A stretch of DNA of 64,000 nt, from assembly GCA_934277375.1 (NCBI GenBank), contig CAKQTZ010000004.1, forward strand, positions 1-64,000. The letters are read 5' to 3'. The notes below the pieces were generated by a model, which was given only the letters and a program-made list of their open reading frames with translations, did not search any database and was not told the DNA's origin. Below are positions 35,220 to 43,741 of this stretch, one piece after another; the first letter of the stretch is position 1; each line of letters opens with the position of its first letter. The stretch is from an uncultured Coprococcus sp. (GTDB taxonomy: Bacteria > Bacillota > Clostridia > Lachnospirales > Lachnospiraceae). A program made the translations under genes and the position numbers.

Positions 35220-36956
35220 ATGTTATTTATCAAGAAGAAGGCAAAGGACGCAGAGATGGTTGCAGCTAAGGCTGCAGAGGAGGCAAAGGCAGCTGAGGAA
35301 GTTCCTGAGGCGCCAAAGATAGAGCTTGTAAAGTGTCCTAAGTGTGGAAGAGAAGTCGATAAGGAAAGAGTAAAGAACGCAAAGTATATCTGTTATGAGT
35401 GTGGTTCTTATTTCAGGGTAAAGACCAAGAACAGGATAAGAATGGTTACAGATCCGAAGTCATTTGAGCCTTGGTTCGAAGATATGCCAAGTTCAAATCC
35501 ACTTGGAACAGAGGGCTATGAGGATAAGGTTGCGGCTGCACAGGCCAAGACAAACCTCAAGGAGGCCGTTACCATAGGAAAGGCAACCATCAATGGTGAG
35601 CCTGCTGTAGTCGGTGTATGTGATGCAAGATTCCTCATGAGCAGCATGGGATATGTTGTGGGTGAGAAGATTGCCAGAGCTGTTGAGAAGGCTACAGAGG
35701 AGAAGCTTCCAGTATTCATGTTCTGCTGTTCAGGCGGTGCACGTATGCAGGAGGGAATCATCTCTCTGATGCAGATGGCAAAGACATCTGCTGCATTCAA
35801 GAAACATTCTGACGCAGGACTTTTGTATGTGTCTATACTTACAGATCCTACAACAGGTGGTGTGACAGCCAGCTTTGCGATGCTGGGAGATATCATTCTT
35901 GGTGAGCCTGGAGCACTTGTAGGCTTTGCGGGCCCACGAGTTATCAAGCAGACCATTGGACAGGAGTTGCCAGAGGGATTCCAGAGGTCAGAGTTCCTTG
36001 TTGAGCATGGTATCATAGATGGAATAATAACAAGAGATAAGATGAAGGATACAATGTATGATCTTATCGTTACTCATAAGCAGAGACAGGGTTATGCGAA
36101 CTTTGACAGTGAGGCTGAGGATGAGAAGTTTGATATAAGCGAGATACTGAAGGAGAGACTTAAGGATGACGAGCCGAAGACTCCATGGGAGAAGCTCAGA
36201 GGCGCACGTCAGATGAGCAGACCTTCAGGTTTCGACTATGTGAAGTATATATGCGATGATTTCCGTGAGATCCACGGAGACAGGACCATGAACGATGACA
36301 GAGCCATCGTGGGTGGTATCGGTCATATAGATGGACAGCCTGTAACAGTCATATCACAGGTTAAGGGTGCTTCCATGGCAGAGTGCATGGAGAGGAATTT
36401 TGGTATGCCACTTCCTGATGGATACAGAAAGGCACTTCGTCTGATGAAGCAAGCTGAGAAGTTTGGCAGACCTATCATTACATTTGTCAATACACCAGGT
36501 GCGTTCTGCGGACTTGAGGCAGAGGAGAGAGGCATGGGTGAGGCCATAGCGAGAAATCTCTACGAGATGTCATCACTCAAGGTTCCTGTACTCTGTATAC
36601 TGATCGGAGAAGGTGGAAGTGGAGGAGCACTGGCTCTTGCGGTCGGCAACGAGGTATGGATGCTTGAGAATGCAACATACTCAATCCTTTCACCTGAAGG
36701 ATACGCATCAATCCTCTGGAAGGACAGCGACAGAGCTGAGGAGGCTGCAGAGGTTATGCAGATCACAGCCCAGGATCTGAAGAGACTGAATGTTATCGAA
36801 CAGGTTGTACCTGAGTATGGTGGAGCAGATGAGCAGTCAGTTCCGTATATAGGCAAGTACCTGAAGATGAACATCAAGGAGTTCCTGAAGAAATATACCG
36901 AGATGGATCCGGAACAGATAGCACAGGACAGATATGACAGATTTAGAAAACTTTAA
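35220..36956 (+). CDS. accDA: Fused acetyl-CoA carboxylase carboxyltransferase beta-alpha
   Basis: Transfers the carboxyl group from biotin to acetyl-CoA, making malonyl-CoA. One chain of 578 residues joins AccD (about 35-290) to AccA (about 300-570). The AccD part has an N-terminal zinc ribbon (CPKCGRE and CYECGSYF) and crotonase-fold motifs ([28 protein letters not shown]). The AccA part has [45 protein letters not shown] and [11 protein letters not shown]. The first 35 residues are an Ala/Glu/Lys-rich extension. The fusion fixes 1:1 stoichiometry and is seen in some Lachnospiraceae. A terminator follows. Confidence 0.96.
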   Translation: MLFIKKKAKDAEMVAAKAAEEAKAAEEVPEAPKIELVKCPKCGREVDKERVKNAKYICYECGSYFRVKTKNRIRMVTDPKSFEPWFEDMPSSNPLGTEGYEDKVAAAQAKTNLKEAVTIGKATINGEPAVVGVCDARFLMSSMGYVVGEKIARAVEKATEEKLPVFMFCCSGGARMQEGIISLMQMAKTSAAFKKHSDAGLLYVSILTDPTTGGVTASFAMLGDIILGEPGALVGFAGPRVIKQTIGQELPEGFQRSEFLVEHGIIDGIITRDKMKDTMYDLIVTHKQRQGYANFDSEAEDEKFDISEILKERLKDDEPKTPWEKLRGARQMSRPSGFDYVKYICDDFREIHGDRTMNDDRAIVGGIGHIDGQPVTVISQVKGASMAECMERNFGMPLPDGYRKALRLMKQAEKFGRPIITFVNTPGAFCGLEAEERGMGEAIARNLYEMSSLKVPVLCILIGEGGSGGALALAVGNEVWMLENATYSILSPEGYASILWKDSDRAEEAAEVMQITAQDLKRLNVIEQVVPEYGGADEQSVPYIGKYLKMNIKEFLKKYTEMDPEQIAQDRYDRFRKL

Positions 36957-37001
36957 TTCCGGATATATGTATACCGTGTGCGGTAACAGATGAGATATTT
37001 T

Positions 37002-37047
37002 AGGCATTCTGACAGTGGGGAATTATCTCACTTCAGAATGCCTTTTT
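37002..37047 (+). terminator. Rho-independent terminator after accDA
   Basis: AGGCATTCTGA pairs with TTCAGAATGCCT, with GTGGGGAATTATCTCAC forming an upper stem, followed by TTTTT. Confidence 0.88.
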
Positions 37048-37191
37048 ATGTAATGCATATGTTGAAGTGGTCGCCTTTTTTTGGTAAACTTTATATATGT
37101 GGTCTTGAAGTCCATATATTTCCGGACGAGAAGGAGCACTGATATTCGCAGGTCACAGAATGACCATGTGATGGAAATTGGAGGATAGTAT

Positions 37192-38247
37192 ATGAAGAAG
37201 CAATTAAAAGTGACATTGATAGTTATAGCCGCTGCTGTTATAGCTGCTGCTGTGATATTATTTGTCAGATATATGAAAGGTGACCATGATCTGTTGACAC
37301 CCGTCGGAACAAGGGCAGAATTTGTTGGAGATACGGGTAAATATCCATCGATGCTCGGTACAAAAGGTGTGCAGATAGTAAATGAAGATGGCGAACAGGT
37401 AGTGCTCAAGGGAGTTATGGTTCCTGAATCGCACAAACTGTATGATGAGAAGAAATTCGATGAGTCATTTTACAAGAAGGTATTCGCTCTGGGTGGAAAT
37501 GCAATAAGAGTTCCGGTGGATCCGGCAGAGTACAAACATGATGATTACTACATGTGGAGATATCTCGACCGCATAGTTACATGGGCAGGAGAACATGATA
37601 ATTATGTGATAATAGACTGGGATTACACAGGCAATCCTATTGATGGCAGTGGGGATGAGATGCCGGATCTGGATGACAATCCGCTTGATTATTCGGCTGA
37701 GTTCTGGAAGAATACTGCAGAATATTTCAAGAATACTCCGAATGTCATATTTGAGATATACAATGAGCCGGTGGGCATGAGTGATTCCGAGTGGAAGAGA
37801 TGTGCAGACAGTCTTATAAGTGTTATAAGAGATGCCGGAGCAAAACAGCTTATCATAGTAGGAAGCCCTGATCACTGTTATGATCTGGGATGGCTTGATG
37901 AGCTTGGAGAGACAGAGAGCAATACAGCATTTTCTGTGCATGTGTACCCTGAAAAGGCATTCTGGCAGAAGTCCCTGTCGGGATATGTGACAAGCTATCC
38001 GATTATAGTGACAGAGTGGGGATATGCAGACGATGATGTGGAAGTGCATAATGACAAGATGAAGGGCACAGAGAATGTGTTTGGCATAAAGTTCTCCGGA
38101 TATCTGAAGAAGCATGATATTGGCTGGATCGCAGTTGGGTATGATGACAGCGTAGAGCCGTCCATGTTTACTTCGGGATATAAGAAGAAAACTAAATGGG
38201 GAGATTTTGTATCCAGACTGCTTGATGGGGAGTCAGATACACAGTAA
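37192..38247 (+). CDS. Membrane-anchored glycoside hydrolase family 5 enzyme
   Basis: 351 residues. One N-terminal helix (about 4-26) anchors an outside catalytic domain. GH5 retaining-glycosidase landmarks are present: LGGNAIRVPVDP, YVIIDWDYTGNP (the usual His of this strand is replaced), IFEIYNEPVGM with the acid/base Glu (about 191), FSVHVYP, and IIVTEWGYAD with the nucleophile Glu (about 275). The substrate is likely a beta-glucan or similar (cellulase/mannanase class); subfamily not assignable by eye. It sits between accDA and fabH but after a terminator, so it is a separate unit. Confidence 0.88.
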   Translation: MKKQLKVTLIVIAAAVIAAAVILFVRYMKGDHDLLTPVGTRAEFVGDTGKYPSMLGTKGVQIVNEDGEQVVLKGVMVPESHKLYDEKKFDESFYKKVFALGGNAIRVPVDPAEYKHDDYYMWRYLDRIVTWAGEHDNYVIIDWDYTGNPIDGSGDEMPDLDDNPLDYSAEFWKNTAEYFKNTPNVIFEIYNEPVGMSDSEWKRCADSLISVIRDAGAKQLIIVGSPDHCYDLGWLDELGETESNTAFSVHVYPEKAFWQKSLSGYVTSYPIIVTEWGYADDDVEVHNDKMKGTENVFGIKFSGYLKKHDIGWIAVGYDDSVEPSMFTSGYKKKTKWGDFVSRLLDGESDTQ

Positions 38248-38304
38248 TTGCAGCATCATAAATGATGCATATGAATAAATATACAAAAGGGAGATTATAG
38301 TATA

Positions 38305-39267
38305 ATGGCAATAAGAATAATGGGAACTGGCAGTTGCCTGGCGAATAGAGAAGTATCCAATGACGAACTTGCAAAATATGTTGATACATCAGATGAGTGG
38401 ATATCATCCAGAACCGGTATAAAGAACAGAAGAATTGCTGTCACAGAGACAACTACAAGTATGGCAGCCGATGCCGCTGTGAAGGCTCTGGATATGGCTG
38501 GTAAAGCTGCGGAGGATGTTGAACTCATAGTCCTTGCTACGGTCACACCGGATTATTATACTCCTAGTGGAGCCTGTCAGGTTCAGGCTGCTATAGGTGC
38601 TGATAAAGCCATCGCATTTGACGTGAATGCCGCATGTTCAGGTTTTGTATTTGCTTTGAATGTGGCTAAGATGTATATAGAGACAGGATTTGTGAAGAAC
38701 GCCCTTGTCATAGGTTCAGAGACACTTTCTAAGATCATGGACTGGAATGACAGAGGTACATGTGTATTGTTTGGCGATGGTGCAGGAGCCGCATATATAG
38801 AGGAGTCAGACAAGGGAATAATAAGCATAGTTCAGGGATCCATAGGTAAGAAAGGAATGGTACTGAACTGCGAGAGCCGTAAGACGAACAACATATTTGT
38901 CCAGGAAGAGATCCGGAATGATTACCTACACATGGATGGGCAGGAGGTATACAAATTTGCTGTGAGACAGTGTCCTAAGTGCCTTCTGGAGGCACTGGAT
39001 AAGGCGGGCATGACCGCTGAGGATGTGGATTATTTTGTACTTCATCAGGCAAATGTGAGGATAATCGAGTCGGTGGCAAAGAGACTTAAGGCACCTATCG
39101 AGAAATTCCCAACCACCCTTGATTACACGGGAAATATGTCGGCGGCAAGTGTTCCGGTATTGCTGGATCAGCTGGTGAGAGAGCACGGGCTCAGACGAGG
39201 TGATAAAGTTGCTATGTCAGCGTTTGGAGCTGGTCTGACATATGGTGCTGTGGTGATGGAGTGGTAG
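38305..39267 (+). CDS. fabH: Beta-ketoacyl-ACP synthase III
   Basis: Condenses acetyl-CoA (or a branched primer) with malonyl-ACP to start fatty-acid synthesis. SDEWISSRTGIKNRRI, the Cys in FDVNAACSGFVFAL, LHQANVRIIESVAKRL (His and ACP-binding residues) and GNMSAASVPVLLDQL (Asn; the usual NTSAAS is NMSAAS) make up the active site. 320 residues. It lies apart from fabF-accDA with a GH5 gene in between. Confidence 0.95.
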   Translation: MAIRIMGTGSCLANREVSNDELAKYVDTSDEWISSRTGIKNRRIAVTETTTSMAADAAVKALDMAGKAAEDVELIVLATVTPDYYTPSGACQVQAAIGADKAIAFDVNAACSGFVFALNVAKMYIETGFVKNALVIGSETLSKIMDWNDRGTCVLFGDGAGAAYIEESDKGIISIVQGSIGKKGMVLNCESRKTNNIFVQEEIRNDYLHMDGQEVYKFAVRQCPKCLLEALDKAGMTAEDVDYFVLHQANVRIIESVAKRLKAPIEKFPTTLDYTGNMSAASVPVLLDQLVREHGLRRGDKVAMSAFGAGLTYGAVVMEW

Positions 39268-39475
39268 AGAATTAGCCATCAGCACCTGTACTTTTTTAAT
39301 TCTGAACGCAGTTCCCTGTAATCTGGGAGGATTTTTTCAACTTCGACCCAGAACAGTGGGGAGTGGTTCATCTATTTTCTATTGCTCCGAATCAGAGTAT
39401 AGTCCATGCTGGATTTCCTGATATCGGAGCTTTTATTATTGGGGTTTGTATTCATCTTTGTAATGTCCTGTTGAT

Positions 39476-40831
39476 CTATCTTTCATCAATAGGTATATAT
39501 TCCTTTGGCTCAACGAGACTTGGGTACGCAGGGCGCATGATCTTGTAACTGTTGATCAGCTCCTCCATGCGGTGAGCGCTCCATCCGACTACACGGCCTA
39601 TTGCGAAAAGAGGGGTGTACAGCGCGTAAGGAATCTTTAACATCTTGTACAGCAGTCCGCAGTAATAGTCAATGTTGATGCAGACGCCCTTGTATATCTT
39701 ACGTTCCTCAGCTATAACCTCAGGAGCAACTCTTTCTATGAGCTCATAGAGCTTGAATTCATCCTTCTCGTGCTTTTCTTCGGCGAGTTTCTCCACATAA
39801 CCTTTTATGATGACGGCTCTTGGATCTGACAGTGAGTATATAGGTTGTCCCATGCCATATACGACCCCTGACTTATCAAATGCTTCTCCGCGGACGATCT
39901 TTCTGATGTATTCACGGATCTGTTGTTCGTCTGTTATGTCCTCTACATTGTTGTGAATGTTCTTCATCATCTCCATTACCTTGAGGTCTCCACCACCATT
40001 GAGAGGACCCTTGAGAGAGCACAGTGCAGCTGCGACAGTGGCATATGTGTCGGAACCGGATGATGTGACAACTCTGGTCGTAAATGTTGAGTTGCTTCCG
40101 CCACCGTGCTCCATGTGAAGTACAAGTGCCAGATCGAGAACCTTTGCCTCGAGCTGGGTGTATTTTCTGTCAGAGCGGAGCATACTCAGAATGTTCTCGG
40201 CAAATGACAACTCAGGATCAGGCTTGTGTATATAACAGCTCTTGCCAAGTTCGTAGTGTCTGTATCCCTGGAAAGAATATACAGCAAGTCTTGGAAATAC
40301 ACTTATGATCATGAGACACTGCTGGAGAACGTTGTCCAGTGATATGTCTGTCTCTGATTTGTCATAGGATCCCAGCGCAAGGATACTCTTGGTCATATTA
40401 GATATGATGTCCTTTGTTGGATTCTTCATGATGACATCCTGTATAAAGTTATGAGGAAGATCATAGGCAAGATTCAATACCTGTTTGAATCTTGTCAGTT
40501 CGTCTGAATCCGGAAGCTTTCCGAAAAGCAGCAGGTATGTACACTCCTCAAATCCAAATCGGTCTTCTTTTATAAAACCGTCTATGAGCTGTCGGATCTC
40601 GTATCCTCTATAGTAAAGTTCTCCGTCAGCAGGTATATGTTTTCCGTCTTCAAGTGTGTATGCTCTGCTAAGAGAGATGTTGGTTATGCCGGCATTTATT
40701 CCAATTCCGTTCAGATCCCTCAGACCGCGCTTTACGCCGTATTCTTCATATAGATTATTGTCTATAGAGTCATTCTCGATGCATAGGCCTATGCGCTCCT
40801 TGGTAAATGAACTGAGATTATTGATTGACAT
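39476..40831 (-). CDS. gltA: Citrate synthase
   Basis: Condenses oxaloacetate and acetyl-CoA. 451 residues, with an N-terminal extension before YRGYEIRQLI. The catalytic His is in LHMEHGGGSNSTFTTRVV, CoA/citrate sites in LKGPLNGGGDLKVMEMM and VVYGMGQPIYSLSDPRA, and the final active-site Asp region in CINIDYYCGLLYKML. The HMEHGGGSNST form marks the clostridial branch of the family. I use the ATG behind AAAGGAGT (minus strand), 10 codons inside the longest frame. In this setting it probably feeds glutamate synthesis rather than a full TCA cycle; no aconitase or isocitrate dehydrogenase gene adjoins. Confidence 0.94.
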   Translation of the reverse strand: MSINNLSSFTKERIGLCIENDSIDNNLYEEYGVKRGLRDLNGIGINAGITNISLSRAYTLEDGKHIPADGELYYRGYEIRQLIDGFIKEDRFGFEECTYLLLFGKLPDSDELTRFKQVLNLAYDLPHNFIQDVIMKNPTKDIISNMTKSILALGSYDKSETDISLDNVLQQCLMIISVFPRLAVYSFQGYRHYELGKSCYIHKPDPELSFAENILSMLRSDRKYTQLEAKVLDLALVLHMEHGGGSNSTFTTRVVTSSGSDTYATVAAALCSLKGPLNGGGDLKVMEMMKNIHNNVEDITDEQQIREYIRKIVRGEAFDKSGVVYGMGQPIYSLSDPRAVIIKGYVEKLAEEKHEKDEFKLYELIERVAPEVIAEERKIYKGVCINIDYYCGLLYKMLKIPYALYTPLFAIGRVVGWSAHRMEELINSYKIMRPAYPSLVEPKEYIPIDER

Positions 40832-40903
40832 GTGTAATACTCCTTTCAGATAAGCTTTCAATGAATTATCTCACTTATTTGCCTCTAATGCAATCCGAAA
40901 TGA

Positions 40904-40932
40904 TTGTGTGCCGGCAAATTATTATGTATAAT
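40904..40932 (+). promoter_or_regulatory. Sigma-A promoter
   Basis: TTGTGT at 40904-40909 and TATAAT at 40927-40932, 17 bp apart, for the Ig-like membrane-protein gene. Confidence 0.6.
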
Positions 40933-41019
40933 GAGTGGAGTATATGAGCAGAAAGGCATATCTGATAATGTCAGAGATGCCAATTTGTGCTCGTGGGGTC
41001 ATAAAGGAGGTAATAGGAA

Positions 41020-42012
41020 TTGGAAAATAAAGAGGATCAGCGAGTCAGAAGAGATGGCGTAAATGTGCGCAAGAGCACAGCCAGCAGGGCGGCGACAAGT
41101 CAGGCGAAGAGCACAGCCAGCAGGGCAGTGACAGGCTCGGCGAAGAGTACAGCCAGCAGGGCGGCGACAAGTCAGGCAAAGAGATCGGCATCAGCTACAA
41201 GAACGGCAAATGACAATAGAAACAGGGACGGAGTAAGATCCGGCGAGGTGAGAAGAGGTGCATCGGGAAGCCGACAGCAGTCAGGCAGGCGTACGGCAGC
41301 CGACAGCAGGCCAAGAAGCGCAGCTGAGCAGCCGGTCAGACGAACAAGCACTGGAAGGCCTGTGGACAGGAGCAGGACGGCAGGAGTTTCCAGACCAGTA
41401 TCTGGAGGCACCACTACAAAAAGAAATGCACAACATAAGAAATCGTCACAGAAAAGAGTGCAGAGGAAGATAAGCACGAGACAGATGGTGGCAGCATCCA
41501 TTGTGGTCGGATTGATACTGGCATTTGTGATCACGCTTATCATGAGGGCGAATATGCTCAGGGTAAAACAGATTGCAACGGATTTTAATATAGGCGATGT
41601 ATTTGATATTACAAACTATATTGAGGCAGATAGTAACGACGCGAAGCTGGTGTACGACACAGAGAATTTCAAACCGGAAAAACTTGGAAAATATAAGATA
41701 AAGTACAAGGTTGTCAGGGGAAGGCTGTCAGCCACAAAGACGGCCAGCCTGAATATAGTAGATGAAGTTACACCATATATAGATGGCCCGGATGAGATAG
41801 AGGTGGCTGTTGGCAGCGAGATAAACTGGTCAGACTATTATACTGTAACGGATGAGGATCCGGATATTCAGGATAAATTAATGTCGTCGATAGACATTGA
41901 TACGGGATCTGCGCGTGCGGTAACCACAACGCTCAACGTGACGGATTGGGCCGGCAATCAGTCATATAAGAAGATTACAGTAAACATTATGAAAAATAAT
42001 TTTTCAGAATAA
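41020..42012 (+). CDS. Bitopic membrane protein: basic repeat tail and outside Ig-like domain
   Basis: 330 residues, starting with TTG nine bases after AAAGGAGG. The first 150 residues are Arg/Ser/Thr/Ala-rich and include three 12-residue repeats (KSTASRAATSQA type, 36-bp DNA repeats at 41071-41178). One membrane helix follows at about 156-176 (VAASIVVGLILAFVITLIM). The C-terminal 150 residues look like bacterial Ig-like domains of the DUF5011 kind (FNIGDVFDITNYIEAD, VGSEINWSDYYTVTDED, VTDWAGNQSYKKITV). By the positive-inside rule the basic tail is cytoplasmic and could bind nucleic acid; that is inference. Confidence 0.82.
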   Translation: MENKEDQRVRRDGVNVRKSTASRAATSQAKSTASRAVTGSAKSTASRAATSQAKRSASATRTANDNRNRDGVRSGEVRRGASGSRQQSGRRTAADSRPRSAAEQPVRRTSTGRPVDRSRTAGVSRPVSGGTTTKRNAQHKKSSQKRVQRKISTRQMVAASIVVGLILAFVITLIMRANMLRVKQIATDFNIGDVFDITNYIEADSNDAKLVYDTENFKPEKLGKYKIKYKVVRGRLSATKTASLNIVDEVTPYIDGPDEIEVAVGSEINWSDYYTVTDEDPDIQDKLMSSIDIDTGSARAVTTTLNVTDWAGNQSYKKITVNIMKNNFSE

Positions 42013-42015
42013 ATA

Positions 42016-42058
42016 AAAGACGGAGCCCCGAACAATGCGTTTGGGATTCCGTCTTTAT
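42016..42058. terminator. Bidirectional terminator
   Basis: AAAGACGGAGCCCC pairs with GGGATTCCGTCTTT around an AACAATGCGTTT loop, with A- and T-runs on the outside, between convergent genes. Confidence 0.85.
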
Positions 42059-42073
42059 TGTTTATAAGAGTGA

Positions 42074-43345
42074 CTATGAGATTGGAGGCTTTCTGAGTTC
42101 TGCATCCAGCTCTGAGTTATCTATAATAGTGGTTTTTGTATTCTTAACCTTTTCTTTTCTCTTTATGGTAGATTTTTTATGTATGTTCTTGATAAGAATT
42201 ACGACCAGAAGAAGAATAAGACCAAAACTGATCAGTACAACGGACAGACCGTATTTGTCCAGTATCTTATCAAGTACGTTGTAGCTTGACTTTTCCCACA
42301 GACCATCGGCTTTCAGATCTTCCTGAACTTTTGTCAGGCAGTACTTTGTACCTGTGCATTCCGGGATGCCAGGTAATCTGGTTGTGATGGCGGTGAGATT
42401 GGAAGCCTGCTTGTCGGTGATATTAAAGTATGAATATGACAGGGCATCCTTTCCTGTTGTTGTGATAGGATCATCAAGTCCCGGGTTTATGAGGTACCAT
42501 TCGCCCTCAAGATATACGGCGTTCCATGCGCAGTTATTGATAAGACCTTCTTCCTTGATCTTTTTCTGTGTATTCATGGAGTCATCGAGAAGATCGGAAT
42601 TCTGACCTTCTATGTATATACAAGGTACACCAACATAGTCCATGATAGCTTTAAAGGCTTTTGCATAACCATATGTAACGGCTGACTGGTATTTGGAATT
42701 GAATACGCCATCTGCGGTGTATGCATATATATTATCCCCGTCAGGTGAGGAAACCTCAGCTGCGTAATAAACCTTGTTGATGATGGCGTTATGTATCAGG
42801 TATACTTTCTCATAATCGGTTGCACTCTCATCGAGGGATGCGGCATAATTCTTGATCGTTAGGTCAAAGTTATTTTTGTAGACCGAACGGGTGTTGCCGT
42901 TGGCATACAGTGAATAACATTCCATAGTCAGGGAGGTGAAACGGAGATCACCGGATGATTCCTGTTTGGAAATGTAGTTGTCTGACAACCAAAAGTATTC
43001 TGGATGATCAGCGATAACGGCGTTTACGACCTGCTGTAATCCTTCATCACCTATGACCTCCCAATCTTTATTGCTGATGGACAGGGTAAATGCTGAATAA
43101 TATCCACCATCCTGATAGCTTGCTGTGGTATTGGAATCTGTAAAATTGGCAGCAGCATCATTGATCTGTTTGTACACCGTTCTGTATGCACTGTTATCGA
43201 ATTGATCATAAAAGTACGTTTTACCATTTATAGTTTCAGAACCCTCATCTGTATCTGTGTCCTTTCCCCCGGCAGCAAATGCTGCTGTTGAAAATGATAA
43301 GACCATACTCAGCGTAAGCAACAGTGCAGTAAGTTTTTTCTTCAT
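42074..43345 (-). CDS. Anchored transglutaminase-like protein with lost catalytic triad
   Basis: 423 residues: a signal peptide (cleavage after AAFAA), a domain with aromatic-rich segments, a transglutaminase-like core (about 195-300), and a C-terminal helix (about 372-394) with a basic cytoplasmic tail. The core keeps the scaffold but not the triad. SAVTYGYAKAF has Thr224 where Cys is expected, NNCAWNAVYL has Cys272 for His, and WYLINPGLDDP has Asn287 for Asp. It is thus probably a binding or structural protein. The start is the ATG at the signal peptide; an upstream frame extension lacks support. Confidence 0.85.
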   Translation of the reverse strand: MKKKLTALLLTLSMVLSFSTAAFAAGGKDTDTDEGSETINGKTYFYDQFDNSAYRTVYKQINDAAANFTDSNTTASYQDGGYYSAFTLSISNKDWEVIGDEGLQQVVNAVIADHPEYFWLSDNYISKQESSGDLRFTSLTMECYSLYANGNTRSVYKNNFDLTIKNYAASLDESATDYEKVYLIHNAIINKVYYAAEVSSPDGDNIYAYTADGVFNSKYQSAVTYGYAKAFKAIMDYVGVPCIYIEGQNSDLLDDSMNTQKKIKEEGLINNCAWNAVYLEGEWYLINPGLDDPITTTGKDALSYSYFNITDKQASNLTAITTRLPGIPECTGTKYCLTKVQEDLKADGLWEKSSYNVLDKILDKYGLSVVLISFGLILLLVVILIKNIHKKSTIKRKEKVKNTKTTIIDNSELDAELRKPPIS

Positions 43346-43488
43346 AACTGGAACACGCTCCTTCTTTTTGCTTATGCAAAATCCCTTCATAATACTTCTT
43401 TTAATCATACCACATTATGTATGTTATTGCTAGATGGAAAATGGTTGTGTATAATGATACTGAATTAATATTTGAAGGGAGAAGTTAT

Positions 43489-43665
43489 ATGGCTTCCAGT
43501 TGTGACATGTGTGCACATTATGTGTATGACGAAGATGATGATTTCTATGAGTGCCTGGTGAATATGGATGAAGATGATTTTGCCAGGTTTATTGCAAGAG
43601 GATATGACAATTGTCCGTACTTCCAGTTGGATGATGAATACAGGATAGTACGGCATCAGATGTAA
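43489..43665 (+). CDS. Small four-Cys protein (DUF6472-like)
   Basis: 58 residues, highly acidic in the middle, with CDMC at the N terminus and two further Cys (FYECLV and YDNCPYF), which could bind one zinc. The pattern matches the small Lachnospiraceae family DUF6472 as I remember it; function unknown. I use the ATG after GAAGGGAGAAG, 24 codons inside the open frame, because the homologous part starts there. A terminator follows. Confidence 0.82.
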   Translation: MASSCDMCAHYVYDEDDDFYECLVNMDEDDFARFIARGYDNCPYFQLDDEYRIVRHQM

Positions 43666-43686
43666 ATTCTTATATGATCATGACGA

Positions 43687-43724
43687 ACGGGAGACAGCTG
43701 TCTGTGATTACAGTTGTCTCCCGT
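43687..43724. terminator. Bidirectional terminator
   Basis: ACGGGAGACAGCTGT pairs with ACAGTTGTCTCCCGT (one wobble) around CTGTGATT, between the small Cys protein gene and uup. Confidence 0.8.
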
Positions 43725-43741
43725 CAGATTTATATACAGTA

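Noticed and set aside
41071-41178. 36-bp repeats of CRISPR-like length
   Set aside because: Contiguous, in frame and encoding the KSTASRA repeats of a protein; no spacers.
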